Counted from the stretch's first letter, positions 1 to 8,009 are shown. The stretch: DNA of 64,000 bases from Pseudomonas sp. GV071 (GCF_003050835.1 NZ_QAOJ01000003.1:1-64000); one strand, 5' to 3'. Notes: generated by a model from the letters alone, not told the origin. Numbers and translations are program-made.

Positions 1-258
1 GCCTACGACTTCGCCAAGATCGGTGCTCCGGGCCTGAAAGCCACCATCACCTACCTGAAGGGCGACAACATCGACTCCGTCACCGGCGACCAGTCTGAGT
101 GGGAGCGCGATTTCCGTCTGGATTACGCGATTCAGGAAGGCACCTTCAAAGGTGTGGGTTTCTCTTGGCGTAACGCCGCGCTGCGCAGCACCGTTGCCAA
201 CCAGAACGACCAGGACGAAAACCGCCTAATCGTCAGCTACACCCTGCCCCTTTTGTAA
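1..258 (+). CDS. OprD-family outer membrane porin, C-terminal fragment
   Basis: Only the last 85 residues are inside the window; the gene begins upstream. The fragment ends in the beta-strand signature ENRLIVSYTLPLL, with alternating polar and hydrophobic residues and a C-terminal hydrophobic stretch typical of an outer membrane beta-barrel of the OprD family. OprD porins form monomeric 18-stranded channels for amino acids, peptides or aromatic acids. The substrate cannot be told from this piece. A strong intrinsic terminator follows 34 bases after the stop, so the porin transcript probably ends there and ModE downstream is a separate unit. Confidence 0.85.
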   Translation, partial: AYDFAKIGAPGLKATITYLKGDNIDSVTGDQSEWERDFRLDYAIQEGTFKGVGFSWRNAALRSTVANQNDQDENRLIVSYTLPLL

Positions 259-291
259 GACCTCCACGCTTCAGAACGACGGTAGGTATTT

Positions 292-317
292 GCCGGGCCC
301 AGTGCCCGGCTTTTTTT
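292..317 (+). terminator. Intrinsic terminator of the porin gene
   Basis: A GC-rich hairpin (GCCGGGC, short loop, GCCCGGC) is followed directly by seven T residues on the plus strand. It lies 34 bases downstream of the porin stop codon. Confidence 0.9.
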
Positions 318-340
318 GCCCTTGGGTTTCTAGAGATCCA

Positions 341-397
341 ATCGAGGCTGAAGCCTCTCCCACAAAAAGATCGAAAAGAGTGGGCTTCAGCTTCGAT
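341..397. repeat. REP element, inverted pair
   Basis: The stretch has two inverted arms, atcgaggctgaagcc and its imperfect complement ggcttcagcttcgat, around an A-rich centre. It is a member of the REP family seen repeatedly in this window and sits between the porin terminator and the ModE gene. Confidence 0.75.
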
Positions 398-452
398 GCT
401 TTTGCTCTGATGCTAAGATCGCCGCCACCTAAAAAGAACCGTCGCACTGCCT

Positions 453-1238
453 ATGAAACTCGAAGGCCAATTCTGGATTACCCACAACGGCAATGACGTC
501 GCCGGCGAAGGCCGTATCGCGTTGTTGCGCGCCATCGACAGCACCGGTTCCATCAGCCAGGCCGCCAAAGCCGTGGGCATCAGTTACAAGTTTGCCTGGG
601 ACTCGATTGATGCCATGAACGGCGCCTCTGGCAGCCCGTTGGTGCAACGCAGCGCCGGCGGGAAAGGCGGTGGTGGTACGCAATTGACCGAGGCCGGGCA
701 TGCGCTGATCGCCGCCTACCAGCGTTATCAACAGGAGCACGCGCTATTTCTGCAGCGCCTGGGCGACGCCGAGGACGTGTCTACCCTGCTCGAATTCATG
801 GAGCGCCTGCGGATGAAAACCAGCGCCCGCAACCTGCTGTTCGGCACCGTGGTCGCCATTCAGAACGGCGAGGTGAATGACCTGGTGGAATTTCAACTCA
901 ACAGCGGCGATCGCCTGACCGCCTCGATCACCCACGACAGTACTGCACGCCTGCAACTGCAACCCGGCGTGGCAATGCATGCGTTGCTTAAAGCCTCATG
1001 GGTGCAACTGGTGGCCGTCGATTACCGCAGTGAAGAACCCAGCGATAACCTTCTGCGCGGCGAAGTGCGCCAGGTAACTCGCGGCTCGGCGGAAACCGAG
1101 GTATCGATGGAATTGCCCGGCGGCGCCACCCTGGTGGCGGTGCTGAGCAACGCCCAGGCCGATGGCCTGCAGCTCAGCGTCGACAAACCGGCGGCGGCCC
1201 TGGTCAAGGCCGCGCACATGATCCTCGGGCGATTCTAA
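453..1238 (+). CDS. modE: ModE-family molybdate-responsive transcriptional regulator
   Basis: The protein has 261 residues, as expected for ModE. Residues about 15-110 are a winged-helix LysR-like DNA-binding domain, with the typical segments GRIALLRAID, SISQAAKAVGISYKFAWD and a glycine-rich wing GGKGGGG. Residues about 125-190 and 195-260 form two Mop/TOBE-type molybdate-binding repeats, beginning SARNLLFGTVVAI and SDNLLRGEV. In the family, molybdate-bound dimer represses the modABC uptake operon and tunes molybdoenzyme genes. No modABC genes are visible here, so its targets must lie elsewhere or upstream. The ATG at 453 gives the conserved N-terminus. Confidence 0.9.
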   Translation: MKLEGQFWITHNGNDVAGEGRIALLRAIDSTGSISQAAKAVGISYKFAWDSIDAMNGASGSPLVQRSAGGKGGGGTQLTEAGHALIAAYQRYQQEHALFLQRLGDAEDVSTLLEFMERLRMKTSARNLLFGTVVAIQNGEVNDLVEFQLNSGDRLTASITHDSTARLQLQPGVAMHALLKASWVQLVAVDYRSEEPSDNLLRGEVRQVTRGSAETEVSMELPGGATLVAVLSNAQADGLQLSVDKPAAALVKAAHMILGRF

Positions 1239-1244
1239 AGCGGC

Positions 1245-2120
1245 CTACTTCCACCACGGATAAAAGCTCGGCATGGCGTTGGCCGACTGCGCGCTGTAGT
1301 CGGCCGGGCGCTTGTCGAGAAACGCCTGCACCCCTTCCTTGCCGCCGCCGATGCTGGTGTAGAACATGCCCAGCGAGTCGACCTTGTGCGCCTCCAGCGG
1401 ATGATCTTGCGCGGCATTGCGGTACATCATCTGCCGCGTCAGGGCGATGGCCACCGGGTTGAACTGGGCAATACGACGGGCAATCTTGTAGGCCTCTTCC
1501 AGCAACTGGTCGGCCGGTACCACGGCTTTGACGAAGCGTCCCCGCAGGGCTTCTTCCGGCTTGAGAATGTCGCCGCTGTAGACCCACTCAAGCGCCTGGG
1601 AAATGCCCACGATGCGCGGCAGGAACCAACTGGAGCAGGCCTCGGGGACGATGCCGATCTTGTTGAAGACAAAGCCGATGCGCGCATTTTCCGAGGCGAG
1701 GCGAATGTCCATCGCGCAGGTCATGCTGGCGCCGATGCCCACTGCCGCGCCGTTGATGGCGGCGATCACCGGTTTTTTGCAGTCGAAAATCGCCAGGGTC
1801 ACGCGGCCACCGGTATCGCGCACACCGTCGCGAATGGCCGGGTCGTCAAGGCGCTCTTGCATGTCTTGCAGGGTCGGCTGCTGCGTTTCATCCAGGCCAA
1901 ACACGTTGCCGCCGACGGACAGATCCATGCCCGCACAAAACGCCTTGCCCGCACCTGTCACGACAATGGCGCGCACCTCTTCATCGTCGCTGGCACGGTT
2001 GAAGGCGTCGATCAACTCGTGGGCCATTTCCACGGTGAAGGCGTTCATCTGCTCGGGACGATTGAGGGTCAGGGTCAGAATCTGCTCGTTCACCTGATAG
2101 CTAAGGGTGCTGTAGGACAT
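1245..2120 (-). CDS. Enoyl-CoA hydratase/isomerase (crotonase) family protein
   Basis: This 291-residue protein has the crotonase fold. Residues about 5-25 are the N-terminal strand pair with LTLNRPEQMNAF. The oxyanion-hole segments are AFCAGMDL (about 61-68) and AAVGIGASMTCAMDIRLAS (about 124-142). A candidate general-acid glutamate lies in the segment IVPEACSSW. The family hydrates or isomerises enoyl-CoA esters in fatty-acid or related acyl-CoA breakdown. The exact reaction is not decided by sequence. A CAGGAG ribosome-binding site precedes the ATG. The gene converges on modE, with only six bases between stops, so the two transcripts oppose each other. Confidence 0.85.
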   Translation of the reverse strand: MSYSTLSYQVNEQILTLTLNRPEQMNAFTVEMAHELIDAFNRASDDEEVRAIVVTGAGKAFCAGMDLSVGGNVFGLDETQQPTLQDMQERLDDPAIRDGVRDTGGRVTLAIFDCKKPVIAAINGAAVGIGASMTCAMDIRLASENARIGFVFNKIGIVPEACSSWFLPRIVGISQALEWVYSGDILKPEEALRGRFVKAVVPADQLLEEAYKIARRIAQFNPVAIALTRQMMYRNAAQDHPLEAHKVDSLGMFYTSIGGGKEGVQAFLDKRPADYSAQSANAMPSFYPWWK

Positions 2121-2259
2121 GGGCCGCTCCTGGCAAAAACCATTGGGGTTCCTATCATGCCTAGCGCGGCTGCCAGCGCACCGCCGATTAGTAGGGCGAA
2201 TGTGCCAACGCTGACGCGGTAAATGATTTAATGGCCGCGTGTTTCACCTTAGAACGCCT

Positions 2260-2697
2260 ATGCCCGACCTTCATTTCACCGCCCTTCCCAGCGTCATGCG
2301 GCCCCTGCTGAACAAGTTCTACCGCGCCCACCATTCGCCCATGCGCGCCGGCGCGGACGACCAACTGTGGGTCGCCAAACAAGGCGAGATCGTTGCCGCG
2401 CTTTGCTTACGCCCGCTGGCAGCGGACACCGGCTTCTGGCTGACTAGCCTGTTTGTCGCCCCTTCCCTACGCCAGCAACAGATCGCCAGCCACTTGGTAT
2501 TGCGGGCCTGTGAGCAGGCGGTGACGCCTGTGTGGTTGTTCTGCAATCCCGACCTGATCGGCTTTTATGCGCGGTTGGGGTTTGCCGAGACCAACCCATT
2601 GCCCGCGCAATTGGCTGAGCGTTTCAGCCGTTACTGCCGCAGCAAAACCCTGATCGCCTTGCGCCGCGATGGCCAACCTTTGGCCAGCCCCGCCTGA
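2260..2697 (+). CDS. GNAT-family N-acetyltransferase
   Basis: A 145-residue protein with a GNAT core. The central strand WLTSLFVAPSLRQQQIASHL carries the acetyl-CoA pyrophosphate-binding loop (here RQQQIA in place of the usual Q/RxxGxG/A), and GFYARLGFAE near the C-terminus is the family's closing motif. It should transfer an acetyl group from acetyl-CoA to a small molecule or protein amine; the substrate is unknown. The ATG at 2260 was preferred to a GTG at 2239 because the conserved part starts there. It diverges from the crotonase gene. Confidence 0.8.
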   Translation: MPDLHFTALPSVMRPLLNKFYRAHHSPMRAGADDQLWVAKQGEIVAALCLRPLAADTGFWLTSLFVAPSLRQQQIASHLVLRACEQAVTPVWLFCNPDLIGFYARLGFAETNPLPAQLAERFSRYCRSKTLIALRRDGQPLASPA

Positions 2698-2775
2698 CTG
2701 CTACACTACGCGCCGGCGCCGCCCAGGCCGCCGCCCGCCGTCTTCGCCCCACATCGCTCGCGTGTCAGGAACAGC

Positions 2776-3156
2776 ATGAAAATCGACAAAAAAACCGCCA
2801 TTGCCCGCCGTAACCAACAACTCGGTGGCGCAGTGCTCGGCGTCAACAACACGCACTTCGCGACGATCAACCTGAACAAGAACATCTGGTGGTTCGACAT
2901 CCCGGTCGGGCGCCTGAAGATCGGCCAGTACGAATGGGTGCACCTGCTGATGCACAACCACGTGACCGATGAACTGCACCACCTGCGTGTACCGACTCTG
3001 TACCTGCGTACGCACGAAGAAGGTCTGGTGACCCGCAACAAAGGCAGCCGCAACGCCACCGTCAGCATCGAGCTGTCGGCCGACCGCGACTCGCTGTTCC
3101 AGGACGTACGCCCCGCCGGCACGGGCGTGCGCTTCGCCGAGTTTGTGCAGGCATAA
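2776..3156 (+). CDS. Conserved hypothetical protein (126 aa)
   Basis: I do not recognise this family. The protein is soluble, 126 residues, with a basic N-terminus (MKIDKKTAIARRNQ). It has no signal peptide or membrane segment. The middle contains NIWWFDIPVGRLK and a histidine-rich segment WVHLLMHNHVTDELHHLRV, which could bind metal, though that is a guess. Codon use matches neighbouring chromosomal genes. It follows the GNAT gene by 78 bases on the same strand and may be co-transcribed. Confidence 0.7.
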   Translation: MKIDKKTAIARRNQQLGGAVLGVNNTHFATINLNKNIWWFDIPVGRLKIGQYEWVHLLMHNHVTDELHHLRVPTLYLRTHEEGLVTRNKGSRNATVSIELSADRDSLFQDVRPAGTGVRFAEFVQA

Positions 3157-3266
3157 CGCCAGCGCAGCCCTTACACAACCTTTACACGCTGCCTCGGCAC
3201 TTCGCTGTGTAACGTGCGTCTTACAGATAACCCGGCATTAACCTCACCGGGTATCAGGAGACCAAC

Positions 3267-3626
3267 ATGTTAAGTCTGCCCAAAGTTGCGCTGTTGCTCG
3301 GCAGCCTCGCCCTCGCCGGCCAGGCCTCCGCCCACGGTGGAGACGGTGGACCCTTTGTGCTCGGTGCAGTCGTCGGTGCGGTAGTAGGTGGCGCAGTCGT
3401 CGCCTCACAGCGTGCCCCGGTTTACGTCCAGGCCCCGCCACCACCGCCAGTCGCTTATTACCCGCCGCCGCAGCCGGTGTATGCCCAGCCGGTGTACTAC
3501 CAGCCGGTTGTGGTGGAAGCGCCGCGCTATTACGGCCCTCGCTACTACGCCCCGCCGCCCCCGCGGCCGGTGTATTACGAGCCACGGGGTTATGGTTATG
3601 GCCATGGTCACGGCGGTCGCTGGTAA
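3267..3626 (+). CDS. Secreted proline/tyrosine-rich hypothetical protein
   Basis: The 119-residue product starts with a clear signal peptide: hydrophobic core LPKVALLLGSLALA, with cleavage likely after GQASA. A short glycine/valine stretch (FVLGAVVGAVVGGAVVAS) resembles a glycine-zipper membrane segment. The remaining 70 residues are low-complexity, rich in Pro, Tyr, Val and Gln with repeats such as PPPPPVAYYPPPQPVYAQP, ending in GYGYGHGHGGRW. Proteins of this make-up occur in the envelope of pseudomonads without a settled function. A GGAG-type ribosome-binding site (caggag) precedes the ATG, and an intrinsic terminator follows. Confidence 0.75.
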   Translation: MLSLPKVALLLGSLALAGQASAHGGDGGPFVLGAVVGAVVGGAVVASQRAPVYVQAPPPPPVAYYPPPQPVYAQPVYYQPVVVEAPRYYGPRYYAPPPPRPVYYEPRGYGYGHGHGGRW

Positions 3627-3632
3627 GCCCGC

Positions 3633-3663
3633 AAAAAGCCCATCATATCGATGGGCTTTTTTT
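3633..3663 (+). terminator. Intrinsic terminator after the proline/tyrosine-rich gene
   Basis: The hairpin AAAAAGCCCATC / GATGGGCTTTTT has a five-base loop and is followed by more T residues. It begins seven bases after the upstream stop codon. The A-run on the opposite side means it may also act on the minus strand. Confidence 0.9.
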
Positions 3664-3664
3664 C

Positions 3665-3809
3665 GTTCGCAGATTGGCTACAGCGATCAATAACAGGAGA
3701 AAAAATCTGTACAACTTCACGAAATCTTCACAACTGCCGCGCAATACTCCAGACAGCTGAAGGACCAGCACCCTATCTGCAACGAGCCCGCCACCGTGCG
3801 GGCTTTTTG
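3665..3809 (+). ncRNA. Candidate small RNA between two terminators
   Basis: The gene-free stretch between the upstream terminator and the next minus-strand gene ends in its own plus-strand intrinsic terminator: stem GCCCGC / GCGGGC with a T-run at 3786-3809. No open reading frame of interest precedes it, so a terminator here is otherwise unexplained. The transcript would be at most about 145 nt. I found no convincing -35/-10 pair and do not assign it to a named RNA family. Confidence 0.3.
3786..3809 (+). terminator. Intrinsic terminator, orphan
   Basis: A six-base-pair GC stem (GCCCGC, loop CACCGT, GCGGGC) is followed by TTTTTG on the plus strand. No annotated plus-strand gene lies between it and the preceding terminator, which is why a small RNA is proposed. 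Confidence 0.7.
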
Positions 3810-3834
3810 TTGCCCGCAGAAAAGCGCGCAGGTT

Positions 3835-5001
3835 TCAGGTCGGCCAATGCCAGGCCGGCTCGTCGAGCATGCGTTGGCCCACCAACTGGGTTTGGCCCAT
3901 GACCTTCTCAAGACGAATTGGTGTGCAGTCGCCCTGCTCTTCCAGCACCTCGATCAGCTTTTCGGCATGGGACACCACCCATACTTGTGAATGTTCAGCG
4001 GCACGGATGATCAACCGCGCCAACGCCGGCAGCAGATCGGGATGCAGGCTGGTTTCCGGCTCGTTGAGCACCATCATCGACGGCGGCCGTGGCGTCAGCA
4101 GCGCCGCCATCAACAACAGATAACGCAAGGTACCGTCCGACAACTCTGCCGCCGATAAAGGCCGCAGCAGGCCCTCCTGACGAAACTCCAGGGTGAAGTT
4201 GCTGCCTTGCACCGCCCGCACCTGCAAGCTCGCGCCGGGAAAGGCATCGCTGATGGCGGCATTGAGGTCTTCGACCATGCCGACCTCAATGATGGTCTGC
4301 AGTGCAGCGGCCAGATCGCGACCGTCGTGGTGCAGCACCGGCGTGCGCGTACCCAGTTGCGGGCGACGCGCCGGCGCCTCGGCGTCCGTGCGGAAATGAT
4401 CGTAAAAGCGCCAGCCACGGATGCGTTCACGCAGGCTGAGAATTTCCGGCGAACTGCGCAGATTACCGACCTGATGAAACAGGCTGTCAAAGCTCGCGGT
4501 GTGCTGGTTGACCACCTCCCACTCGCGCCCGGCACGACAGCGCACCATTGGCCCGGCACGGTCCACCAGCAAGCTGGCCGGACGGAACAGCGGGCCGGCC
4601 CAGATGCATTCGCGCTTGATTTCTGGGTCGAGGGAAAAGGCCGTCGGATACGGCAGCGGCTCGGGCAAACCAAGCGAAATCGCGTAGCTGAAATCCTCAC
4701 CGGCAAAACCCAGACGCAAGCGTTTTGCGGCGCCTGGAGCCGTCATCTGCACCTCGACTTCACCACTCAACATCCGCCGGCTGATCTGTTCCGGTCCGGC
4801 CCAGAAGGTCGAACTCAAGCCACCCTCCCGCGCCAGCGCCGCCACCACGCCGCCTTGCGCAGTCTCTGCCAGTAGCCGCAGCGCCTTGTACAGGTTCGAC
4901 TTGCCACTGCCATTGGGCCCGGTGACCACATTCAGGCGGCCAAGGGGAATGACCAGCTTGTTGATGGAGCGGTAATGGCTGACCGCCAAAGTGGTGAGCA
5001 T
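3835..5001 (-). CDS. RecF/SMC-like AAA family ATPase
   Basis: The 388-residue protein has an ABC-type ATPase head without a long coiled coil. Walker A is GPNGSGKSN (about residues 29-37), the signature-like segment is LSDGTLRYL (about 287-295), Walker B is MMVLNEPETSLHP (about 310-322) and the switch histidine is in VVSHAEKL (about 343-350). This matches the AAA_21/OLD-like ATPases. Such proteins are often partners of nucleases in repair or phage defence. No TOPRIM or nuclease gene adjoins it, so it stands alone here and its job is unknown. It is divergent from the nitroreductase. Confidence 0.8.
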   Translation of the reverse strand: MLTTLAVSHYRSINKLVIPLGRLNVVTGPNGSGKSNLYKALRLLAETAQGGVVAALAREGGLSSTFWAGPEQISRRMLSGEVEVQMTAPGAAKRLRLGFAGEDFSYAISLGLPEPLPYPTAFSLDPEIKRECIWAGPLFRPASLLVDRAGPMVRCRAGREWEVVNQHTASFDSLFHQVGNLRSSPEILSLRERIRGWRFYDHFRTDAEAPARRPQLGTRTPVLHHDGRDLAAALQTIIEVGMVEDLNAAISDAFPGASLQVRAVQGSNFTLEFRQEGLLRPLSAAELSDGTLRYLLLMAALLTPRPPSMMVLNEPETSLHPDLLPALARLIIRAAEHSQVWVVSHAEKLIEVLEEQGDCTPIRLEKVMGQTQLVGQRMLDEPAWHWPT

Positions 5002-5124
5002 GAAAATGTCCTTATCACTGGCCGTTTCACGGCAGTCCGAGCATTGCTTTTACGCGGCCAAGCCCTTAGAAGAGTGAACCACGCCTGGTCGAAAACGCGT
5101 CGCCCATCATAAGGAAAGCCGCTC

Positions 5125-5796
5125 ATGTCTGTAGCCGAGACCCTGAAAAAACGTATCTCCATCCGCGCCTTTCTCGACACCCCGGTGGACGCCGCCACGG
5201 TTCACGCCCTGCTCGACGACGCTCGCTGGTCGCCCTCCGGCGGCAACCTGCAGCCCTGGAAAGTGATCGCCGTCGCCGGCACAGAAAAAGCCGCATTGGA
5301 ACGCCTGGCCGTCGAGGCCATCATGACCAACCCCAAAGGCCAGGTCGGCGACTACCCGATCTACCCGGAAGGCTTGCAAGACCCCTATCGCGCCCGCCGC
5401 TACAAGATTGGCGAAGACATGTACGCCCTACTCGGCATTCCTCGGGAAGACAAAGGCGCGCGGCTGAAATGGATGTCACGCAACTACCAATTCTTCGGCG
5501 CCCCGGTGGGCCTGTTCTTCGTCATCGACAAGGAAATGGGCAACGGCCAATGGGCGCACCTGGGCATGTTCATGCAATCCATCGCCCTGCTCGCCACCGA
5601 ACGCGGCCTGGGCACCTGCATGCAGGAAGCCTGGGGCATGGCCCGCGACAGCCTGCATCAACACTTCGGCCTGGCCGACAACGAGGTGCTGTACTGCGGC
5701 ATGGCCCTGGGTTACCCCGACGCCAACGCGACGGTGAACAGCCTGCGTTCGGAGCGGGCGCCAGTGGACGAGTTCGCTCGCTTTCGCGGCTTTTAA
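5125..5796 (+). CDS. Nitroreductase family oxidoreductase
   Basis: A 223-residue FMN-dependent oxidoreductase. The N-terminus has the family pattern KKRISIRAFLDTPV followed by LLDDARWSPSGGNLQPWKVI, the FMN phosphate-binding region. The C-terminal part has MALGYPD, also typical, and LERG-type residues in TERGLGTCM. The family reduces nitroaromatics, quinones or enones using NAD(P)H. The native substrate is not evident. An aaggaaa ribosome-binding site lies just upstream of the ATG. Confidence 0.88.
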   Translation: MSVAETLKKRISIRAFLDTPVDAATVHALLDDARWSPSGGNLQPWKVIAVAGTEKAALERLAVEAIMTNPKGQVGDYPIYPEGLQDPYRARRYKIGEDMYALLGIPREDKGARLKWMSRNYQFFGAPVGLFFVIDKEMGNGQWAHLGMFMQSIALLATERGLGTCMQEAWGMARDSLHQHFGLADNEVLYCGMALGYPDANATVNSLRSERAPVDEFARFRGF

Positions 5797-5836
5797 GCCG
5801 AGGGCTGGACAGTGGCAAAAAAGCCGACCTAGAATA

Positions 5837-5852
5837 CTGTATATCCAAACAG
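5837..5852. promoter_or_regulatory. LexA (SOS) box
   Basis: The 16-base sequence CTGTATATCCAAACAG fits the gammaproteobacterial LexA consensus CTGT-N8-ACAG with intact CTGT and ACAG ends. It ends 18 bases before the ATG of the DUF1654 gene, where LexA binding would block its promoter or initiation. Confidence 0.8.
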
Positions 5853-5870
5853 CATTCAGGATCTCGCTGC

Positions 5871-6110
5871 ATGACCAACGCCGCCCGCCAGCCGAGTCAA
5901 TACGAACTGCTCGCCACCCGCTTGCAGAAGATCATCAACGCTCCCGCCGCGCAGAAATCGAAAACAGCTCTGCTCTATAAAGCACCGGACGAATCGGCAG
6001 AGGACTGGGCGCAAGTGCTGGCGGAAATCGGCGAGACCGATAACGTCACCATCGCTTACCGCGACGATGGTGGCGTTCACCTGTTCTGGGTGGTGCAACA
6101 GGACGATTGA
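5871..6110 (+). CDS. DUF1654 family protein, probably SOS-induced
   Basis: This 79-residue protein resembles the Pseudomonas DUF1654 family: helical N-terminus SQYELLATRLQKIIN, middle KSKTALLYKAP and C-terminal strand pair VTIAYRDDGGVHLFWVV. No signal peptide or membrane segment is present. The start at 5871 is chosen because it lies close behind a LexA box and matches the family N-terminus; the same frame is open further upstream over the nitroreductase gene but that extension is a shadow. DUF1654 proteins have no defined biochemical role. Damage-dependent control is inferred from the box. Confidence 0.8.
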   Translation: MTNAARQPSQYELLATRLQKIINAPAAQKSKTALLYKAPDESAEDWAQVLAEIGETDNVTIAYRDDGGVHLFWVVQQDD

Positions 6111-6175
6111 GGGCGGTGCACATGGAAGGCTGCTCGCCCCCATAACGGCGAGAGGGCAAGCAGCCGGTGCGCAGG

Positions 6176-7504
6176 TCAGAGCGGCAAGGGGTTTATCTCG
6201 ATCGCGTTGGCGAAGGCGCCGGAGCTGTTGCCGGCTGCGCAGCGGAACCAGATCGTGGCTTTGCCCGCGGCATCGGCAGTACCGAAACCCACGTAGATCT
6301 TGGGAATACTGCCCGTCACACAGGCAGAGTCGATCACCCCTGAAACGTTTACACCGTCGTTGGAAAACTCCTGCAGGCGCGTCTGCCCGGCCGTGACCTT
6401 GCGACAGCACAGTACCCGGTAGCGAAACTGCTGGAACGGCTGCAGGTTGATGATCTCCTCCAGCACTACAAAGGTCAGCGAGCTGGTGAAGGTGTAGGCA
6501 CCGCGGAAGGTGTCGTTGAGCAAGCTGTGGCTGTTGTTGCCGGTGCCCATGCCGGTCTGCGTGGTGGTGCCGCTAAGTGCCGGCCGTGTAGCCAGACCGA
6601 GCACCGGGTCATGACCTTCCCAGGGGCTCAGGTAGGGCGCTTCGGGAAGCACCGTGCCCGGTGCGGTAGACCCCCTGGCGTTGGCAATCAGGTGGGTTGA
6701 GGAACGGGTGACCGTCGCCGTCGGCCGATACACAATCAATGCCCGGCCAGCCTTCGGCACCTGGTCGCTGATGGGATTTTCTTTCAGCGCGATATAGGGC
6801 GGCGGTGTGCCTTTGATCATCGCAGCTGCCACGTCCAGCCAGTATTTGAACAGCAGTTGGTAACCCAGCGCGTTGTAGTGGGTGCTGTCGATCAACACTT
6901 TGGTGTACCAGTTATAGGCAATCGGATAGGGATAGCCGTAGGAGCGGCAGTAGAAATTCCAGGGTGTGATGTGCGAAAGCGGGTCGATCCACTCTTCATT
7001 GAAGGGCTTGGCGCCCATGTTCTGATTGGTGAGGCACGTGGTTGCAGGAGAGCCGTAGAGGCGAAAGGTGTTATCGAAGATCAGTACATGATCCTCACCG
7101 CACTGGGCCTTCATCTCGGCATTCAGCAGATCCAGGGTGGCTTTCTTCTGCGCCAGGGTGGTGGGGTTGGCATTGGCATAAGGCACCAAGGCCGTGACGG
7201 CGTTGCCGGTCGGCATCGACAGGATCAACACCCCGGCGCCGCCATCACTGCGGGCGGCCAGGGCCGGCTTGACGATGGTGGTCCACTTGGCATAAATGCC
7301 GTCAGGGTCCATGCCACTGAAGCCGTAGTACTGCACGGCAACGATGTCACTCAGGCCGTGGCCGACCTGTACATAGTCCAGACCCGCGGCGAGAAAGCCG
7401 TTGGCCATGCCGTTCTCGATGGAAGCGCCAACCAGCAGGATGGTGTCGACGTCAGTCAGTGGTGGCGGTAAAGGTGCACTTAAGTAACTGGTAGTAGTGG
7501 GCAT
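6176..7504 (-). CDS. SGNH/GDSL hydrolase-like protein
   Basis: The 442-residue protein has blocks expected of SGNH hydrolases: nucleophile block LLVGASIENG (about residues 23-32), block III-like ILSMPTGN (about 91-98) and catalytic block V DSTHYNALGY (about 208-217) with the DxxH dyad. There is no signal peptide. The C-terminal half (about 230-442) has no motif I recognise and looks like a beta-rich binding module. The ATG overlaps the stop of a truncated upstream ORF (TAATG), suggesting it once belonged to a longer operon, perhaps phage- or surface-related. The tRNA-Thr gene lies behind this remnant. Confidence 0.65.
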   Translation of the reverse strand: MPTTTSYLSAPLPPPLTDVDTILLVGASIENGMANGFLAAGLDYVQVGHGLSDIVAVQYYGFSGMDPDGIYAKWTTIVKPALAARSDGGAGVLILSMPTGNAVTALVPYANANPTTLAQKKATLDLLNAEMKAQCGEDHVLIFDNTFRLYGSPATTCLTNQNMGAKPFNEEWIDPLSHITPWNFYCRSYGYPYPIAYNWYTKVLIDSTHYNALGYQLLFKYWLDVAAAMIKGTPPPYIALKENPISDQVPKAGRALIVYRPTATVTRSSTHLIANARGSTAPGTVLPEAPYLSPWEGHDPVLGLATRPALSGTTTQTGMGTGNNSHSLLNDTFRGAYTFTSSLTFVVLEEIINLQPFQQFRYRVLCCRKVTAGQTRLQEFSNDGVNVSGVIDSACVTGSIPKIYVGFGTADAAGKATIWFRCAAGNSSGAFANAIEINPLPL

Positions 7505-7653
7505 TACGGTATCCCCCAGGTTAAGACCGGCGGGCCCGTGGCGGTGTCGCCTCCAATCTGGAGAACGGCGATGGTGCTCCCTGCGTCATCAGCCAGGCTG
7601 GTAACGATCAGCACCGCAAGGGTGCGGCGGTCGGAGTGGTCGTCCAAATGTGC
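7504..7653 (-). pseudogene. Truncated ORF coupled to the SGNH-like gene
   Basis: In the minus strand an open frame of about 48 codons ends in the segment TATGPPVLTWGIP and stops exactly at the ATG of the next gene, with TAA and ATG sharing one A. The stop-coupled arrangement and coherent codon use suggest the tail of a real gene. An in-frame TGA at 7654-7656 and loss of any similar frame beyond indicate the 5' part is missing. The rest of the gap to tRNA-Thr (to 7876) holds no gene I can support. Confidence 0.45.
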
Positions 7654-7876
7654 TCAAAAATGGCCAGCTCACAACACTAATGATGTGCTGTTACCCAACA
7701 ATGAATGGCGTCGCACCCCGCCTGAAGATCCACTGACAAGCGGACCTGGCCAGGGCCAGCGGTGTGAGGTGCATAGCGCCACGCGCAACGAAATAGCAGT
7801 TTTCGCGCCAAAATAGAATGGTTCGCAACACCACTGGTCAGAGAATTGGCTATAAGAGGGACGAACGCTAGAGCGA

Positions 7877-7952
7877 TGGTGCCGTTGAGAGGAATCGAAC
7901 CCCCGACCTCCTGATTACGAATCAGATGCTCTACCGACTGAGCTACAACGGC
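7877..7952 (-). tRNA. tRNA-Thr (anticodon CGT)
   Basis: The minus strand folds into a complete cloverleaf: acceptor GCCGTTG / CAACGGC, D arm with AGCTCAGTCGGTAGAGC, anticodon stem TCTGA / TCAGG with loop TTCGTAA, and T arm with GGTTCGATTCC. The anticodon CGT reads threonine codon ACG. The 3' CCA is encoded (7877-7879). The downstream side, toward lower coordinates, carries a truncated ORF and an SGNH-like gene, consistent with past integration at the tRNA 3' end, although no duplicated attachment sequence was found. Confidence 0.95.
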
Positions 7953-8009
7953 GTGCCACCGATACTCTAGAACAGCGCCGGCGGTATTTGCCAACGCTGT
8001 GGTGGCTGA

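Noticed and set aside
1386..2222. Long plus-strand frame opposite the crotonase gene
   Set aside because: A shadow caused by high GC. The crotonase motifs are on the other strand.
7677..7994. Minus-strand frame of 105 residues across the tRNA gene
   Set aside because: It is the translation of tRNA-Thr and its flanks; such frames are a known annotation artefact.
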